Below are positions 51,950-60,671 of a stretch of 64,000 bases of DNA, in pieces (the stretch's first letter is position 1; every line of letters starts with the position of its first letter). The stretch lies in NCBI GenBank assembly GCA_963702165.1, contig OY969722.1:2232001-2296000 (forward strand). Direction: 5' to 3'. This DNA comes from Terrimesophilobacter sp963702165 (lineage in GTDB: Bacteria; Actinomycetota; Actinomycetes; Actinomycetales; Microbacteriaceae). Position numbers and translations under genes: made by a program. The notes below the pieces were generated by a model. That model worked only from the letters and a program-made list of their open reading frames with translations, was not told where the DNA came from and did not search any database.

Positions 51950-52906
51950 GTGCTTTTTCCCACTCTCGTGAAGGACGCGCGCCCGGGTTATCGCCCCTTC
52001 AGCGCCACCGTCGCGCGCGTTGCGCGGCTGACCCCGCACTTCACCCGGGTGACGTTCACCGGCGACGATTTCGGCACCTTCGGCACGGATGCGCTCGACC
52101 AGCGGGTGAAGATCGTCTTCCCCTTGGCGGACGGCACGATCACCGACTTCGGCGCCGAGGATGCCGAGACCATCACCGCGGGCACCTGGTACGCGCGGTG
52201 GCGCGCACTGCCCGACGAGAAGCGCAACCCGTTCCGCACCTACACCGTCCGCGCGGTGCGCCCAGAGCTGGCCGAGCTCGACGTCGACATGGTCACCCAC
52301 GGCGACGGCGGACCGGCGGCGCGTTGGCTCGCCGGCGCCGCAGCGGGCGACCAGGTGGTCATCGTGGGCCCGGATGCGCACAGCCTCGATTCCGGAATCG
52401 GCATCGACTTCCACCCAGGCAGCGCGACCAGGCTGCTGCTGGCGGGCGACGAGACGGCCGCGCCGGCGATCTGCGCCGTGCTCGAGTCGCTGCCGGCGGA
52501 TCGCGAAGTGCACGCCTTCATCGAGATCCCGGATGCCGCCGACGCGCTCCCGATCGACTCTCCCGCCGACGCGCGGGTCACCTGGCTGCCGCGCGGTGCA
52601 GCAGCGCACGGCTCACTGCTCGACCCCGCAGTGCGGGACTGGGTCGCAGGCAATCATCAGGCCTACGCATCCGCTCTCTGCGACCGGGCTCAACAGCTCG
52701 ACGATGTGGATGTCGACACCGAGCTGCTCTGGGACTCCTTCGGTGAGGCCTCGACCTCGACGCCCGGCAGCTTCTACGCCTGGCTGGCGGGCGAGTCGGC
52801 CGTCATCAAAGGCCTGCGCCGGCTGCTGGTGAGCGAGACCGGGATCGACCGGGGGCGCGTGTCGTTCATGGGGTACTGGCGGCTCGGTCGAGCAGAAGCC
52901 CAGTAG
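51950..52906 (+). CDS. Siderophore-interacting protein (NADPH-dependent ferric-siderophore reductase)
   Basis: A 318-residue ViuB/SIP-type flavoprotein. The FAD-binding domain shows RNPFRTYTVRAVRPELAEL (R-x-Y-S/T-x-R), followed by DMVTHGDGGPAARWLAGA; the NAD(P)H domain shows LLLAGDETAAPAICAVLESL; the end SFMGYWRLGRAE is conserved. It releases iron by reducing the ferric siderophore inside the cell. Begins at GTG 51950 under an iron box. Its TAG stop overlaps the GTG of the next permease, so it heads a four-gene operon. Confidence 0.94.
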   Translation: MLFPTLVKDARPGYRPFSATVARVARLTPHFTRVTFTGDDFGTFGTDALDQRVKIVFPLADGTITDFGAEDAETITAGTWYARWRALPDEKRNPFRTYTVRAVRPELAELDVDMVTHGDGGPAARWLAGAAAGDQVVIVGPDAHSLDSGIGIDFHPGSATRLLLAGDETAAPAICAVLESLPADREVHAFIEIPDAADALPIDSPADARVTWLPRGAAAHGSLLDPAVRDWVAGNHQAYASALCDRAQQLDDVDVDTELLWDSFGEASTSTPGSFYAWLAGESAVIKGLRRLLVSETGIDRGRVSFMGYWRLGRAEAQ

Positions 52907-53898
52907 TGCGCCGCGCCGCCGCACTGCTCGTCGCGTTCGCGGTCCTTGCCGTCGTCGCCTGGCTGAGCCTCAGCCTCGGTGCGCGGGACGTCGCGCCACA
53001 CGTGGTGCTCGAGGCGCTGTTCGCACCGAACGCCGCGAACGCCGATCACGTCGCCATCACAGAGCTGAGGCTGCCGCGCACCTTGATCGGGCTCGCCGTC
53101 GGGCTCGCGCTGGGCGTCTCCGGCGCGATCATGCAGGGCATCACCCGAAACCCGATCGCAGACCCCGGACTGCTCGGCGTGAACGCCGGCGCCTCCCTGT
53201 TCATCGTGCTGGCCATCTCGGTGCTCGGCATCACCTCGCCCGCCGGCTACATCTGGTTCGCCTTCGCCGGCGCCGCCGGAGCAGCGCTGCTGGTCTATGG
53301 CATCGGCGCGCTCGGCCGGGGAGGGCTCAGCCCGGCCGGGCTGGCCATCGCGGGGACCGCGTTGACCGCCGGACTCACCTCGATCATCACGCTGCTGCTC
53401 ATCACCGACGTGCAGACCCTGTCCGCATACCGGTTCTGGGCGGTCGGCTCGCTCGCCGGCCGCGACCTGGGGACGCTGCTGCAGCTGCTGCCGTTCCTCG
53501 TGCTGGGCATCCTGCTCGCGACCCTCGCCGGACGGTCGCTCAACCTGCTCGCCCTCGGTGACGACCTCGCGCGCGGCCTCGGCCAGAACCTCACGCTGGC
53601 CCGGTTGACCAGCGGCGTCGCGGTCGTGCTGCTCTGCGGCACGGCGACTGCGCTCGCCGGTCCGATCGTGTTCGTCGGCCTGGTGGTGCCCCACCTCATC
53701 CGGCCGTTCACCGGCCCGGACCATCGCTGGCTGCTGATCTTCTCCGCCCTCGTCGGGCCGATCGTGCTGCTTGCGGCGGATGTCGTCGGGCGGTTGATCA
53801 TCCGGCCCGCAGAACTCGAGGCCGGACTGGTGGTCGCCCTGATCGGCGCCCCGATGCTCATCGCGCTCGTGCGCCGCACCCGGGTGGAGGCGCTGTGA
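52906..53898 (+). CDS. Ferric siderophore ABC transporter permease (FecCD family), first
   Basis: A 330-residue protein with about nine or ten helices. Family blocks are LRLPRTLIGLAVGLALGVSG, then GAIMQGITRNPIADPGLLGV, the ATPase-coupling loop ALGDDLARGLGQNL and GPIVFVGLVVPHLIRPFTGP. It pairs with the next gene to form the membrane channel. Start GTG 52906 overlaps the SIP stop; stop overlaps the next GTG. Confidence 0.95.
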   Translation: MRRAAALLVAFAVLAVVAWLSLSLGARDVAPHVVLEALFAPNAANADHVAITELRLPRTLIGLAVGLALGVSGAIMQGITRNPIADPGLLGVNAGASLFIVLAISVLGITSPAGYIWFAFAGAAGAALLVYGIGALGRGGLSPAGLAIAGTALTAGLTSIITLLLITDVQTLSAYRFWAVGSLAGRDLGTLLQLLPFLVLGILLATLAGRSLNLLALGDDLARGLGQNLTLARLTSGVAVVLLCGTATALAGPIVFVGLVVPHLIRPFTGPDHRWLLIFSALVGPIVLLAADVVGRLIIRPAELEAGLVVALIGAPMLIALVRRTRVEAL

Positions 53899-54950
53899 CC
53901 GAGGAACTGGTGCGCACATCTCCGGATGCCCGTGCCCTGCTCGCGCGGGTGCGACTCGCCCGCCGTCGCCGGCTCGTGCTCGTGACAGTGGGGCTCGCGA
54001 CCGCCGTGCTGGTACTGGTTGGGGTGAGCCTCACCACGGGCGCCTTCGCGATCGCTCCGGCGGACCTGCTGGCGACCATCTTCGGCCAGGGCGAACCGTC
54101 GTCCAATTTCGTGGTCTGGCGGCTGCGCATTCCACGGCTGCTGCTCGGCATTCTCGCTGGGACCGCGTTCGCGCTCGCCGGGGCCCTGTTCCAGACGCTG
54201 CTGCGGAACCCCCTCGCCAGCCCGGACATCCTCGGCATCTCCGGCGGGGCGAGCGCCGCGGCCGCGTTCGGCATCCTGGTGCTCGGGGTCAGCGGGCTCG
54301 TCGTGTCGGCACTGGCGCTCATCGGCGGCATCACCGTCGCCCTCGCGATCTACGGCCTCGCCTGGCAGCGCGGAGTGGCCGGCTACCGGTTCGTGCTCAT
54401 CGGTGTCGCGTTCGCCTTCCTCGCTCAGGCGGTGATCGGCTACCTCCTCAGCCGCGGTGATGTGCGCGACGCGCAGCAGGCGCTGGTCTGGACGGTCGGT
54501 GGCCTCGGCAACGCCGGCTGGGAGGAGCTCGCCGTGCTCGCCGGCACACTCGCGGTGCTCATCCCGCTGCTCATCGGCACGCTCGCCCGGCTGCGAGTCA
54601 TGCAGCTCGGCGATGCGTCGGCATCCGGTCTCGGCGTGCGAGTCGAACCGACCCGCCTGGTTGTGCTGCTCATCGCCGTCGCGCTCGCGGCGATCGCCAC
54701 CGCGATGACCGGGCCGATCGCGTTCGTCGCCTTCGTCTCTGCGCCCATCGCGCGCAGGCTCGTTGGCGCCGGCTCTCTCGCCCTGGTGCCGAGCGCGCTC
54801 ACCGGCTGCGCCATTGTGCTGGGCGCCGATCTGGTGGCCGGACTGCTGGTGCCGACCGCTCAGGTGCCGGTCGGCATCGTGACGGCCATGATCGGCGCGC
54901 CCTATCTGCTGTGGCTCATGACGACCCGTTCCGAAAGGTTTCGAGGATGA
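53895..54950 (+). CDS. Ferric siderophore ABC transporter permease (FecCD family), second
   Basis: A 351-residue partner permease: LRIPRLLLGILAGTAFALAG, ALFQTLLRNPLASPDILGIS, coupling loop QLGDASASGLGVRV and GPIAFVAFVSAPIARRLVG. The N-terminal 30 residues are Arg-rich and cytoplasmic. GTGA overlap with the first permease and ATGA overlap with the ATPase show close coupling. Confidence 0.95.
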   Translation: MTEELVRTSPDARALLARVRLARRRRLVLVTVGLATAVLVLVGVSLTTGAFAIAPADLLATIFGQGEPSSNFVVWRLRIPRLLLGILAGTAFALAGALFQTLLRNPLASPDILGISGGASAAAAFGILVLGVSGLVVSALALIGGITVALAIYGLAWQRGVAGYRFVLIGVAFAFLAQAVIGYLLSRGDVRDAQQALVWTVGGLGNAGWEELAVLAGTLAVLIPLLIGTLARLRVMQLGDASASGLGVRVEPTRLVVLLIAVALAAIATAMTGPIAFVAFVSAPIARRLVGAGSLALVPSALTGCAIVLGADLVAGLLVPTAQVPVGIVTAMIGAPYLLWLMTTRSERFRG

Positions 54951-55765
54951 CAGCCAACCACCAACTGCGCGCTGAGGGTCTCTCCCTCGCCTACGACGGC
55001 CGGCCAGTCATCGACGGACTCGCCCTCGAGGTGCCCGCGGGGCAGACCACGGTGATCGTCGGCGCCAATGCGAGCGGCAAGTCGACGCTGCTGAAGGGCC
55101 TCGCACGACTGCTGACGCCCGCCTCCGGCCGGGTCACCCTCGACGGCCGGGACATCCGGGAGTACGGCGCTAAGGCGTTCGCGCGCGTGGTCGGGATTCT
55201 TCCCCAGCAGCCGGTCGCGCCCGAGGGCATCACGGTCGCCGACCTCGTGTCGCGCGGACGCTACCCGCACCACGGCATCCTGCAGCGGGACACCGCAGCC
55301 GATGTTGCGGCGATCGCGGATGCGCTGGAACTCACCGACACCCTCGACCTCGCCGAGCGCAGGCTCGATGAGCTCTCCGGCGGCCAGCGGCAGCGTGTCT
55401 GGGTGGCGATGGCGCTCGCCCAGGATCCGGAGATCCTGCTGCTCGACGAGCCCACCTCGTTCCTCGACCTCGCCCACCAGGTCGAGCTCCTCGACCTGCT
55501 GCATCGGCTCCGCCTCGATCGCGGCACCACAGTCGTCATGGTGCTGCACGAACTCAATCTCGCGGCGCGGTACGCGGATCATCTGGTCGTGATGAGCGAC
55601 GGGCGAATCGTTGCAGGCGGTCGCCCCGCGGACGTGCTCACAGTGCAGCGGGTTGCGGAGGCGTTCTCGCTCGAGGCCCGAATCGTGCCCGACCCGGTCT
55701 ACGGTGCCCCGATGGTGGTCCCGATAGGCCGCTTCCACGGTGCGGATGCCCGGCAAGAGTTGTGA
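54947..55765 (+). CDS. Ferric siderophore ABC transporter ATP-binding protein (FepC/FhuC type)
   Basis: A 272-residue ATPase: Walker A VGANASGKSTLLKGL, Q-loop GILPQQPVAPEGITVADLV, the FepC-like GRYPHHGILQ, signature LSGGQRQRVWVAMALAQD, Walker B LLLDEPTSFLDLAHQ and the H-loop VLHELNLAARYAD. ATG 54947 overlaps the permease stop; an earlier in-frame start would lie within that gene. Last gene of the SIP operon. Confidence 0.95.
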   Translation: MTANHQLRAEGLSLAYDGRPVIDGLALEVPAGQTTVIVGANASGKSTLLKGLARLLTPASGRVTLDGRDIREYGAKAFARVVGILPQQPVAPEGITVADLVSRGRYPHHGILQRDTAADVAAIADALELTDTLDLAERRLDELSGGQRQRVWVAMALAQDPEILLLDEPTSFLDLAHQVELLDLLHRLRLDRGTTVVMVLHELNLAARYADHLVVMSDGRIVAGGRPADVLTVQRVAEAFSLEARIVPDPVYGAPMVVPIGRFHGADARQEL

Positions 55766-55782
55766 GAGACCGGATCGATAGG

Positions 55783-55801
55783 TTAGGTTAGGCAAGCCTA
55801 A
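55783..55801. promoter_or_regulatory. DtxR/IdeR iron box before the siderophore-binding lipoprotein
   Basis: TTAGGTTAGGCAAGCCTAA matches the iron-box consensus at 17 of 19 positions and is nearly palindromic. It lies 28 bp before the GTG start of the binding-protein gene, which therefore has its own iron-controlled promoter separate from the SIP operon. Confidence 0.92.
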
Positions 55802-55828
55802 CTTTGACCTTCCCTTCCGGAGACCCCA

Positions 55829-56833
55829 GTGCATGTCCGCCGTCCCGCCGCCCTGCTTGCCGCAGCCGCAGTGCTCGCCCTCAGCGCCTGCTCCATGGGC
55901 GACCCCGGCAACCCGGGTCCAGGGGCGAGCAACGGTGCCGTAATCCAGCACGCCTTCGGCGAGACCACGGTGCCCGAGGACCCGCAGCGTGTCGTCACGC
56001 TGGGCTGGGGCGCCACCGACGCCGCGATCGCGCTCGGAGTCGTCCCGGTCGGCATCGAGGCGCAGGCCTACGGCGGTGACGAACAAGGGGTGCAGCCGTG
56101 GGTCGCGGAGGCGCTCGACGAGCTGGGGGCCGACACCCCGACGGTGATCCCGTCGTCGACCGAGGAGCCCGCCTACGAGGACATCGCGGCGCTGAAGCCC
56201 GACCTCATCCTCGCGCCGTACTCCGGGATCACTAAGGCCCAGTACGAACTGCTGAGTGAGCTCGCGCCGACCGTCGCGTACCCCGAGGCACCGTGGACGA
56301 CGCCGTGGCGCGACACGATCGAGATCGTCGGCACCGCACTCGGCAAGGAAGACAAAGCCACCGACGTGCTCACGAAGATCGATGAGCGGATCGCTGCGGC
56401 CGCGGCCGAGCATCCGGAGTTCGACGGCCTCACCGTCGCGGCGGTGTGGGACGTGGCCGGCACCTTCTACGTGTACAAGCCGGAAGACGCGCGCGTCGAG
56501 TTCCTCTTCGAACTCGGCTTCCAGAACGCGCCGGCGGTGGATGAGCTGGCGAACGGCGACTCCACCTTCACCTACACGCTCAGCTACGAGGAGCTCGACA
56601 AGCTTGCCTCCGACGTGCTGGTCGCGTTCGCCGACACCGAGACGGATGCGCAGAAGTTCCTCGCACAGCCGTACGCGGGCACCATCCCGGCCGTGAAGAC
56701 CGGCGCGGTCGCTTCGGTCACCGGCACGCAGCTCATCGCCGCCGTGTCCCCGCCGACCGCGCTCTCCCTCACCTGGGGGCTCGACGAATACGTCGCGGCG
56801 CTCGCCGAGGCCGCCACCGCCGCACGCGGCTGA
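55829..56833 (+). CDS. Ferric siderophore ABC transporter substrate-binding lipoprotein
   Basis: A 334-residue FepB/FecB-type protein. The signal is MHVRRPAALLAAAAVLALSA then C (lipobox LSAC); the mature domain starts VIQHAFGETTVPEDPQRVV, followed by DIAALKPDLILAPYSG and the C-terminal YVAALAEA. Such proteins deliver ferri-siderophores to the two-permease channel encoded just upstream. Start GTG 55829 under its own iron box. The siderophore type cannot be told. Confidence 0.94.
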   Translation: MHVRRPAALLAAAAVLALSACSMGDPGNPGPGASNGAVIQHAFGETTVPEDPQRVVTLGWGATDAAIALGVVPVGIEAQAYGGDEQGVQPWVAEALDELGADTPTVIPSSTEEPAYEDIAALKPDLILAPYSGITKAQYELLSELAPTVAYPEAPWTTPWRDTIEIVGTALGKEDKATDVLTKIDERIAAAAAEHPEFDGLTVAAVWDVAGTFYVYKPEDARVEFLFELGFQNAPAVDELANGDSTFTYTLSYEELDKLASDVLVAFADTETDAQKFLAQPYAGTIPAVKTGAVASVTGTQLIAAVSPPTALSLTWGLDEYVAALAEAATAARG

Positions 56834-56871
56834 CCATTCCGGCAGCGTCCGCTCGCCAATAGGCTGTGAGG

Positions 56872-58824
56872 ATGACCGACGCAGCCCTCGCCTCCGGAAT
56901 CGCACACGACGAACTCGACCCGGGGGTGCGGCCGCAAGACGACCTGTACCGCCACGTGAACGGGAAGTGGATCGAGCGCACCGAGATCCCGTCGGACAAA
57001 GCGCGTTACGGCTCCTTCTACCTGCTCGCCGAGGACGCGGAGCAGGCGGTACGCGAGATCATCCTGGAAGCGCAGGGTGCCGAGCCCGGCACAGAGGAGC
57101 GCAAATTCGGCGACCTGTTCGCGAGCTTCATGAACGAGGGTCGCATCGAGGAACTCGGCAAGGCCCCGCTCGCGCCTCTGCTCGAGCGGGTGGACGCGGT
57201 CGACTCGATCGAAGCCCTGCTTGCCACGCTCGGCGTGCTGGAGCGTCAGGGCATGAGCGGCTTCGTGCAGCTCTTCGTCGACAACGACCCCGGCAACCCG
57301 GAGCGCTACCTGGTGTTCGTCGAACAGTCGGGGCTGGGGCTGCCCGACGAGTCGTACTACCGCGAGGAGAAGTTCGCGGATGTGCGTCACAAGTACCTTG
57401 AGTTCGTCGAGACCATGCTGCGCCTGGCTGGGGTGGCGGATGCGGCCGCGGCGGCGAAGCGCGTCTTCGCCCTCGAAACCGACCTCGCGGTGCACCACTG
57501 GGACAACGTGACATCGCGGGACAGCGAGAAGACCTACAACCTGCGCAGCTGGAGCGACCTGGAAGGTCCGAACCTGGACGGCTGGCTCGCCGCCCTCGGC
57601 GCCCCGGAGGGCTCCTTCAACGAGGTCGTCGTGCGCCAGCCGAGCTTCCTCACCGGATTCGCCGGTCTGCTCACCGATGACCGGCTGCAGGCGTGGTCCG
57701 ACTGGCTGCGCTGGCAGGTCATCCGCTCGAACGCGCCGTACCTGTCCAGCGACTTCGTGCAGGCCAACTTCGACTTCTACGGCAAGACCCTCACCGGAAC
57801 GCCGGAACTGCGCGACCGCTGGAAGCGCGGCGTCTCACTCGTCGAAGGCATCATGGGCGAGGCGGTCGGCAAGATCTACGTCGAGCGTCACTTCCCGCCG
57901 TCGGCCAAGCACGCCATGGATGAACTCGTCGAGAACCTGATCGAGGCGTACCGGCAGTCGATCCGCGGCTTGTCATGGATGACCGAGGCAACGCGCATCC
58001 GGGCGCTGGAGAAGCTGGAGAAGTTCACGCCGAAGATCGGCTACCCGGTGAAGTGGCGCGACTACTCGACCCTGCCGATCGACGCGAACGACCTCATCGG
58101 CAACGTCCGCGCGGGCAGCGAGTTCGAGTTCCAGCGCGAGTTGGGCAAGATCGGCAAGCCGCTGGACCGTGATGAGTGGTTCATGACCCCGCAGACGGTC
58201 AACGCGTACTACAACCCTGGTTTCAACGAGATCGTGTTCCCCGCATCCATCCTGCAGTTCCCGTTCTTCGATGAGACGCGGGATGCAGCGGCGAACTACG
58301 GCGGCATCGGCGCCGTCATCGGGCACGAGATCGGGCACGGTTTCGACGACCAGGGCTCCAAGTACGACGGCGACGGGCGCCTCACCGACTGGTGGACCCA
58401 GGAGGACCGCGCCGCGTTCGAGAAGCTCGCCAGCGCGCTCATCGAGCAGTACAACGACCTCGCCCCGGCGCAGGTGCCGGAGCACAAGGTCAACGGCGCG
58501 CTCACGATCGGGGAGAACATCGGCGACCTCGGCGGCCTCGGCATCGCCTGGAAGGCCTACCTCCTGTCGCTCGGCGGCGAGGAGCCGCCGGTGATTGATG
58601 GCCTCACCGGTGCCGAGCGGTTCTTCCTGTCCTGGGCGCAGATCTGGCAGCTCAAGGCGCGGGACGAGGAGGTCATCCGGCTGCTGGCCATCGACCCGCA
58701 CTCGCCCAACGAGTTCCGCTGCAACCAGATCATCCGCAACGTCGACGCCTTCTATGAGACATTCTCTGTCACCGAGGGCGATAGGCTGTGGCTCGACCCG
58801 AGCGAACGCGTGAGTATTTGGTAG
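56872..58824 (+). CDS. M13-family zinc metallopeptidase (PepO / neprilysin-like)
   Basis: A 650-residue peptidase. The start LDPGVRPQDDLYRHVNGKWI is the standard bacterial M13 beginning. Active site: HExxH in AVIGHEIGHGFDDQGS, third ligand Glu in TIGENIGDLGGL, and the structural NAYYNPGFNEIVFPA. The C-terminus ends in W as usual for the family. No signal peptide or membrane anchor is visible, so it is probably cytoplasmic and acts on oligopeptides. ATG 56872 is preferred over GTG 56866. The next gene overlaps its end by 37 bp in another frame. Confidence 0.94.
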   Translation: MTDAALASGIAHDELDPGVRPQDDLYRHVNGKWIERTEIPSDKARYGSFYLLAEDAEQAVREIILEAQGAEPGTEERKFGDLFASFMNEGRIEELGKAPLAPLLERVDAVDSIEALLATLGVLERQGMSGFVQLFVDNDPGNPERYLVFVEQSGLGLPDESYYREEKFADVRHKYLEFVETMLRLAGVADAAAAAKRVFALETDLAVHHWDNVTSRDSEKTYNLRSWSDLEGPNLDGWLAALGAPEGSFNEVVVRQPSFLTGFAGLLTDDRLQAWSDWLRWQVIRSNAPYLSSDFVQANFDFYGKTLTGTPELRDRWKRGVSLVEGIMGEAVGKIYVERHFPPSAKHAMDELVENLIEAYRQSIRGLSWMTEATRIRALEKLEKFTPKIGYPVKWRDYSTLPIDANDLIGNVRAGSEFEFQRELGKIGKPLDRDEWFMTPQTVNAYYNPGFNEIVFPASILQFPFFDETRDAAANYGGIGAVIGHEIGHGFDDQGSKYDGDGRLTDWWTQEDRAAFEKLASALIEQYNDLAPAQVPEHKVNGALTIGENIGDLGGLGIAWKAYLLSLGGEEPPVIDGLTGAERFFLSWAQIWQLKARDEEVIRLLAIDPHSPNEFRCNQIIRNVDAFYETFSVTEGDRLWLDPSERVSIW

Positions 58825-59750
58825 CCACCCGAGATCAGTTGCGCCGCGACAGGATCCGCACCCCGCGGACGCCCCGCCATCGCGGGACTGGAGGAACGGA
58901 AAACTTCTCCAGCAGCTTCACCGCGCTCGGAAATCTGGCCTACGACGGCGCCAAGACCTCGGCGTGCGTCATCGACCTCCGCTCGGGCACCAAGCTGTTC
59001 TCGGTCGACGACCGGATCGTCCTGCCGACCGCCAGCATCGGCAAGGTCCTCCTCCTCATCGAGGTGTCTGCCCGGCTGACCGCGCGCGACTTCTCCGGCT
59101 ACGGCATCCTCGACAAAACCCCACTCGACTCCATCGGCGACTCTGGGGTGTGGCAGCACCTCCAGGCGCCGTCCCTGCCGGTCGCCGATCTCGGAACGCT
59201 CATCGGGGCGACGAGCGACAACCTGGCCACCAATGTGCTGCTGCGCCAAGTGGGACTCGACGCCGTGCGCGCCCGCGCCGAGTCGCTTGGCCTCGCCCGC
59301 ACCGCGCTGCTGGACATCGTGCGCGACACCAGAGGTCCGGATGACGCGCCGCAGCTCTCTGTCGGGTCGACCGCCGAACTCGCCTGGCTCTTCGCTGCGC
59401 TCGCGCGCGGCCAGATCGTCGACCAGCAGACCAGCCAGCGCGTGATGGGCTGGCTGTCGCTCAACACCGACCTGTCCCTCGTTGCCAGCGCCTTCGGCCT
59501 GGACCCGTTGGCGCATCGCGGCGGCACCCACGGCATCCAGCTCGTCAACAAGACCGGCACGGATGTCGGCGTGCGCAGCGACGTCGGCGTGCTGTACGGA
59601 CCCAGGACTGCGGTCTCCTACGCGGTGACGGTGCAGTTCAAGGACACGTCGCTCGAGGCACGCCTGCGCGCCATCGAGGCCATGCGCGCGGTGGGAACCG
59701 ACCTGCTCGAGTACGCGTCGGCCAACGTCACACGCAGTCTGTCGAGCTGA
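58788..59750 (+). CDS. Class A beta-lactamase-like serine hydrolase
   Basis: A 320-residue protein with the three penicillin-recognising motifs in order: SxxK (PTASIGKVLLLIE), SDN (GATSDNLATNVLL) and KTG (LVNKTGTDVGVRSDVGVLY). The frame before about residue 40 is Arg- and Pro-rich (RDRIRTPRTPRHRGTGG) and has no signal peptide, so periplasmic export is not evident. GTG 58788 (GAGGG upstream) makes it overlap the peptidase gene by 37 bp; TTG 58839 is an alternative start. It may act as a lactamase or as another class A-type hydrolase; the Glu of the omega loop is not clear to me. Confidence 0.8.
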   Translation: MARPERTREYLVATRDQLRRDRIRTPRTPRHRGTGGTENFSSSFTALGNLAYDGAKTSACVIDLRSGTKLFSVDDRIVLPTASIGKVLLLIEVSARLTARDFSGYGILDKTPLDSIGDSGVWQHLQAPSLPVADLGTLIGATSDNLATNVLLRQVGLDAVRARAESLGLARTALLDIVRDTRGPDDAPQLSVGSTAELAWLFAALARGQIVDQQTSQRVMGWLSLNTDLSLVASAFGLDPLAHRGGTHGIQLVNKTGTDVGVRSDVGVLYGPRTAVSYAVTVQFKDTSLEARLRAIEAMRAVGTDLLEYASANVTRSLSS

Positions 59751-59882
59751 GGCATCCGGCGACCAGACCGCAGACCGTCTGAAGTAATTCTGAGAACTCG
59801 CCATGTCTGAACGTCTGCTGGTAGCGAGTTGTACGGCCGCCAGTACGCTGGAACCTGCACGCCAACCTGAATGGAGCTAAAC

Positions 59883-60257
59883 ATGCGCAGTAAGATCGCA
59901 CTGCTTGTCGGACTCGGCGTTGGCTACGTGCTCGGCTCTAAGGCCGGTCGCGAACGCTACGAGCAGATCAAGGACAAGGCCGAGTCTCTCTGGAATGATC
60001 CCCGAGTCCAGAAGCAGGTCAGCAATGTCAGCGATTTCGCCAAGGAGAAGGCGCCAGAGGTCGTCGACTTCGTAAGCGATAACGTGAAGAAGGTCGCCGG
60101 CCGCGGCAAGGGCGCGAACGGCAAGACGGGTACCACCACCGGGACCGCCACGGGAACCACTGGCACGACGACCGGCACCACCGGGACGACCGGCACGACG
60201 CCGGGTTCGACCGGACCCGGCGCGTCCAGCACGCCCGGCACCTCGAAGAGCAAGTAA
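59883..60257 (+). CDS. YtxH-like small membrane protein with a Gly/Thr-repeat tail
   Basis: A 124-residue protein. A short N-terminal hydrophobic segment (IALLVGLGVGYVLGSKAGRE) is followed by an amphipathic helical part (YEQIKDKAESLWNDPRVQKQ and on to about 78), then a 40-residue low-complexity tail of Gly-Thr units (TGTATGTTGTTTGTTG and similar). ATG 59883 is preferred over ATG 59871 because GGAG lies 6 bp upstream. It begins a small operon with the holin-like and DUF3618 genes, a set common in actinobacteria and probably envelope-associated. Confidence 0.82.
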   Translation: MRSKIALLVGLGVGYVLGSKAGRERYEQIKDKAESLWNDPRVQKQVSNVSDFAKEKAPEVVDFVSDNVKKVAGRGKGANGKTGTTTGTATGTTGTTTGTTGTTGTTPGSTGPGASSTPGTSKSK

Positions 60258-60260
60258 CGC

Positions 60261-60659
60261 ATGTCGGACACGCGTCCCGACGCTCCGCGCCGCTCCCTGT
60301 TCTCGCTCATCGGGAGCCTGCCGGGGCTGATCAGTGAGCTCATCAAGGCGGAGATCGAGCAGGCGAAGGCCGAACTCTCGATCAAGCTGAAGCAGCTCGG
60401 CGTCGGCGCGGGCTTCCTCGCGGTCGCCGCCGCCTTCGGGTTCTTCGCCCTCGGCGTGCTGGTTGCCGCCGCCATCCTGGGCCTCGCCGTGGTTCTGCCA
60501 GGATGGGCCGCCGCCCTCATCGTCGCCGGGCTGCTGCTGATCATCATGGCGATCCTCGGGCTGGTGGGCGTGCGGAAGCTAAAACAGGGCAGCCCGCCGA
60601 CACCGACAGAGACGATGCAAAGCGTGCGACGAGACGTCGACGCCATCAAGGGAGAGTAG
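60261..60659 (+). CDS. Phage-holin-family (DUF1469-type) membrane protein
   Basis: A 132-residue protein: an N-terminal amphipathic part (LIGSLPGLISELIKAEIEQA) and two hydrophobic hairpin helices (VGAGFLAVAAAFGFFALGVL and ALIVAGLLLIIMAILGLVGV). This is the actinobacterial holin superfamily III / YqjE-like plan. In bacterial operons with YtxH and DUF3618 genes it is a housekeeping envelope protein rather than a phage remnant. It starts 4 bp after the YtxH-like gene. Confidence 0.85.
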   Translation: MSDTRPDAPRRSLFSLIGSLPGLISELIKAEIEQAKAELSIKLKQLGVGAGFLAVAAAFGFFALGVLVAAAILGLAVVLPGWAAALIVAGLLLIIMAILGLVGVRKLKQGSPPTPTETMQSVRRDVDAIKGE

Positions 60660-60671
60660 GAGCACGCACAC

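Noticed and set aside
60261..60659. Prophage remnant because of a holin-family protein
   Set aside because: No other phage genes are present, and the YtxH/holin/DUF3618 trio is a normal chromosomal set in actinobacteria.
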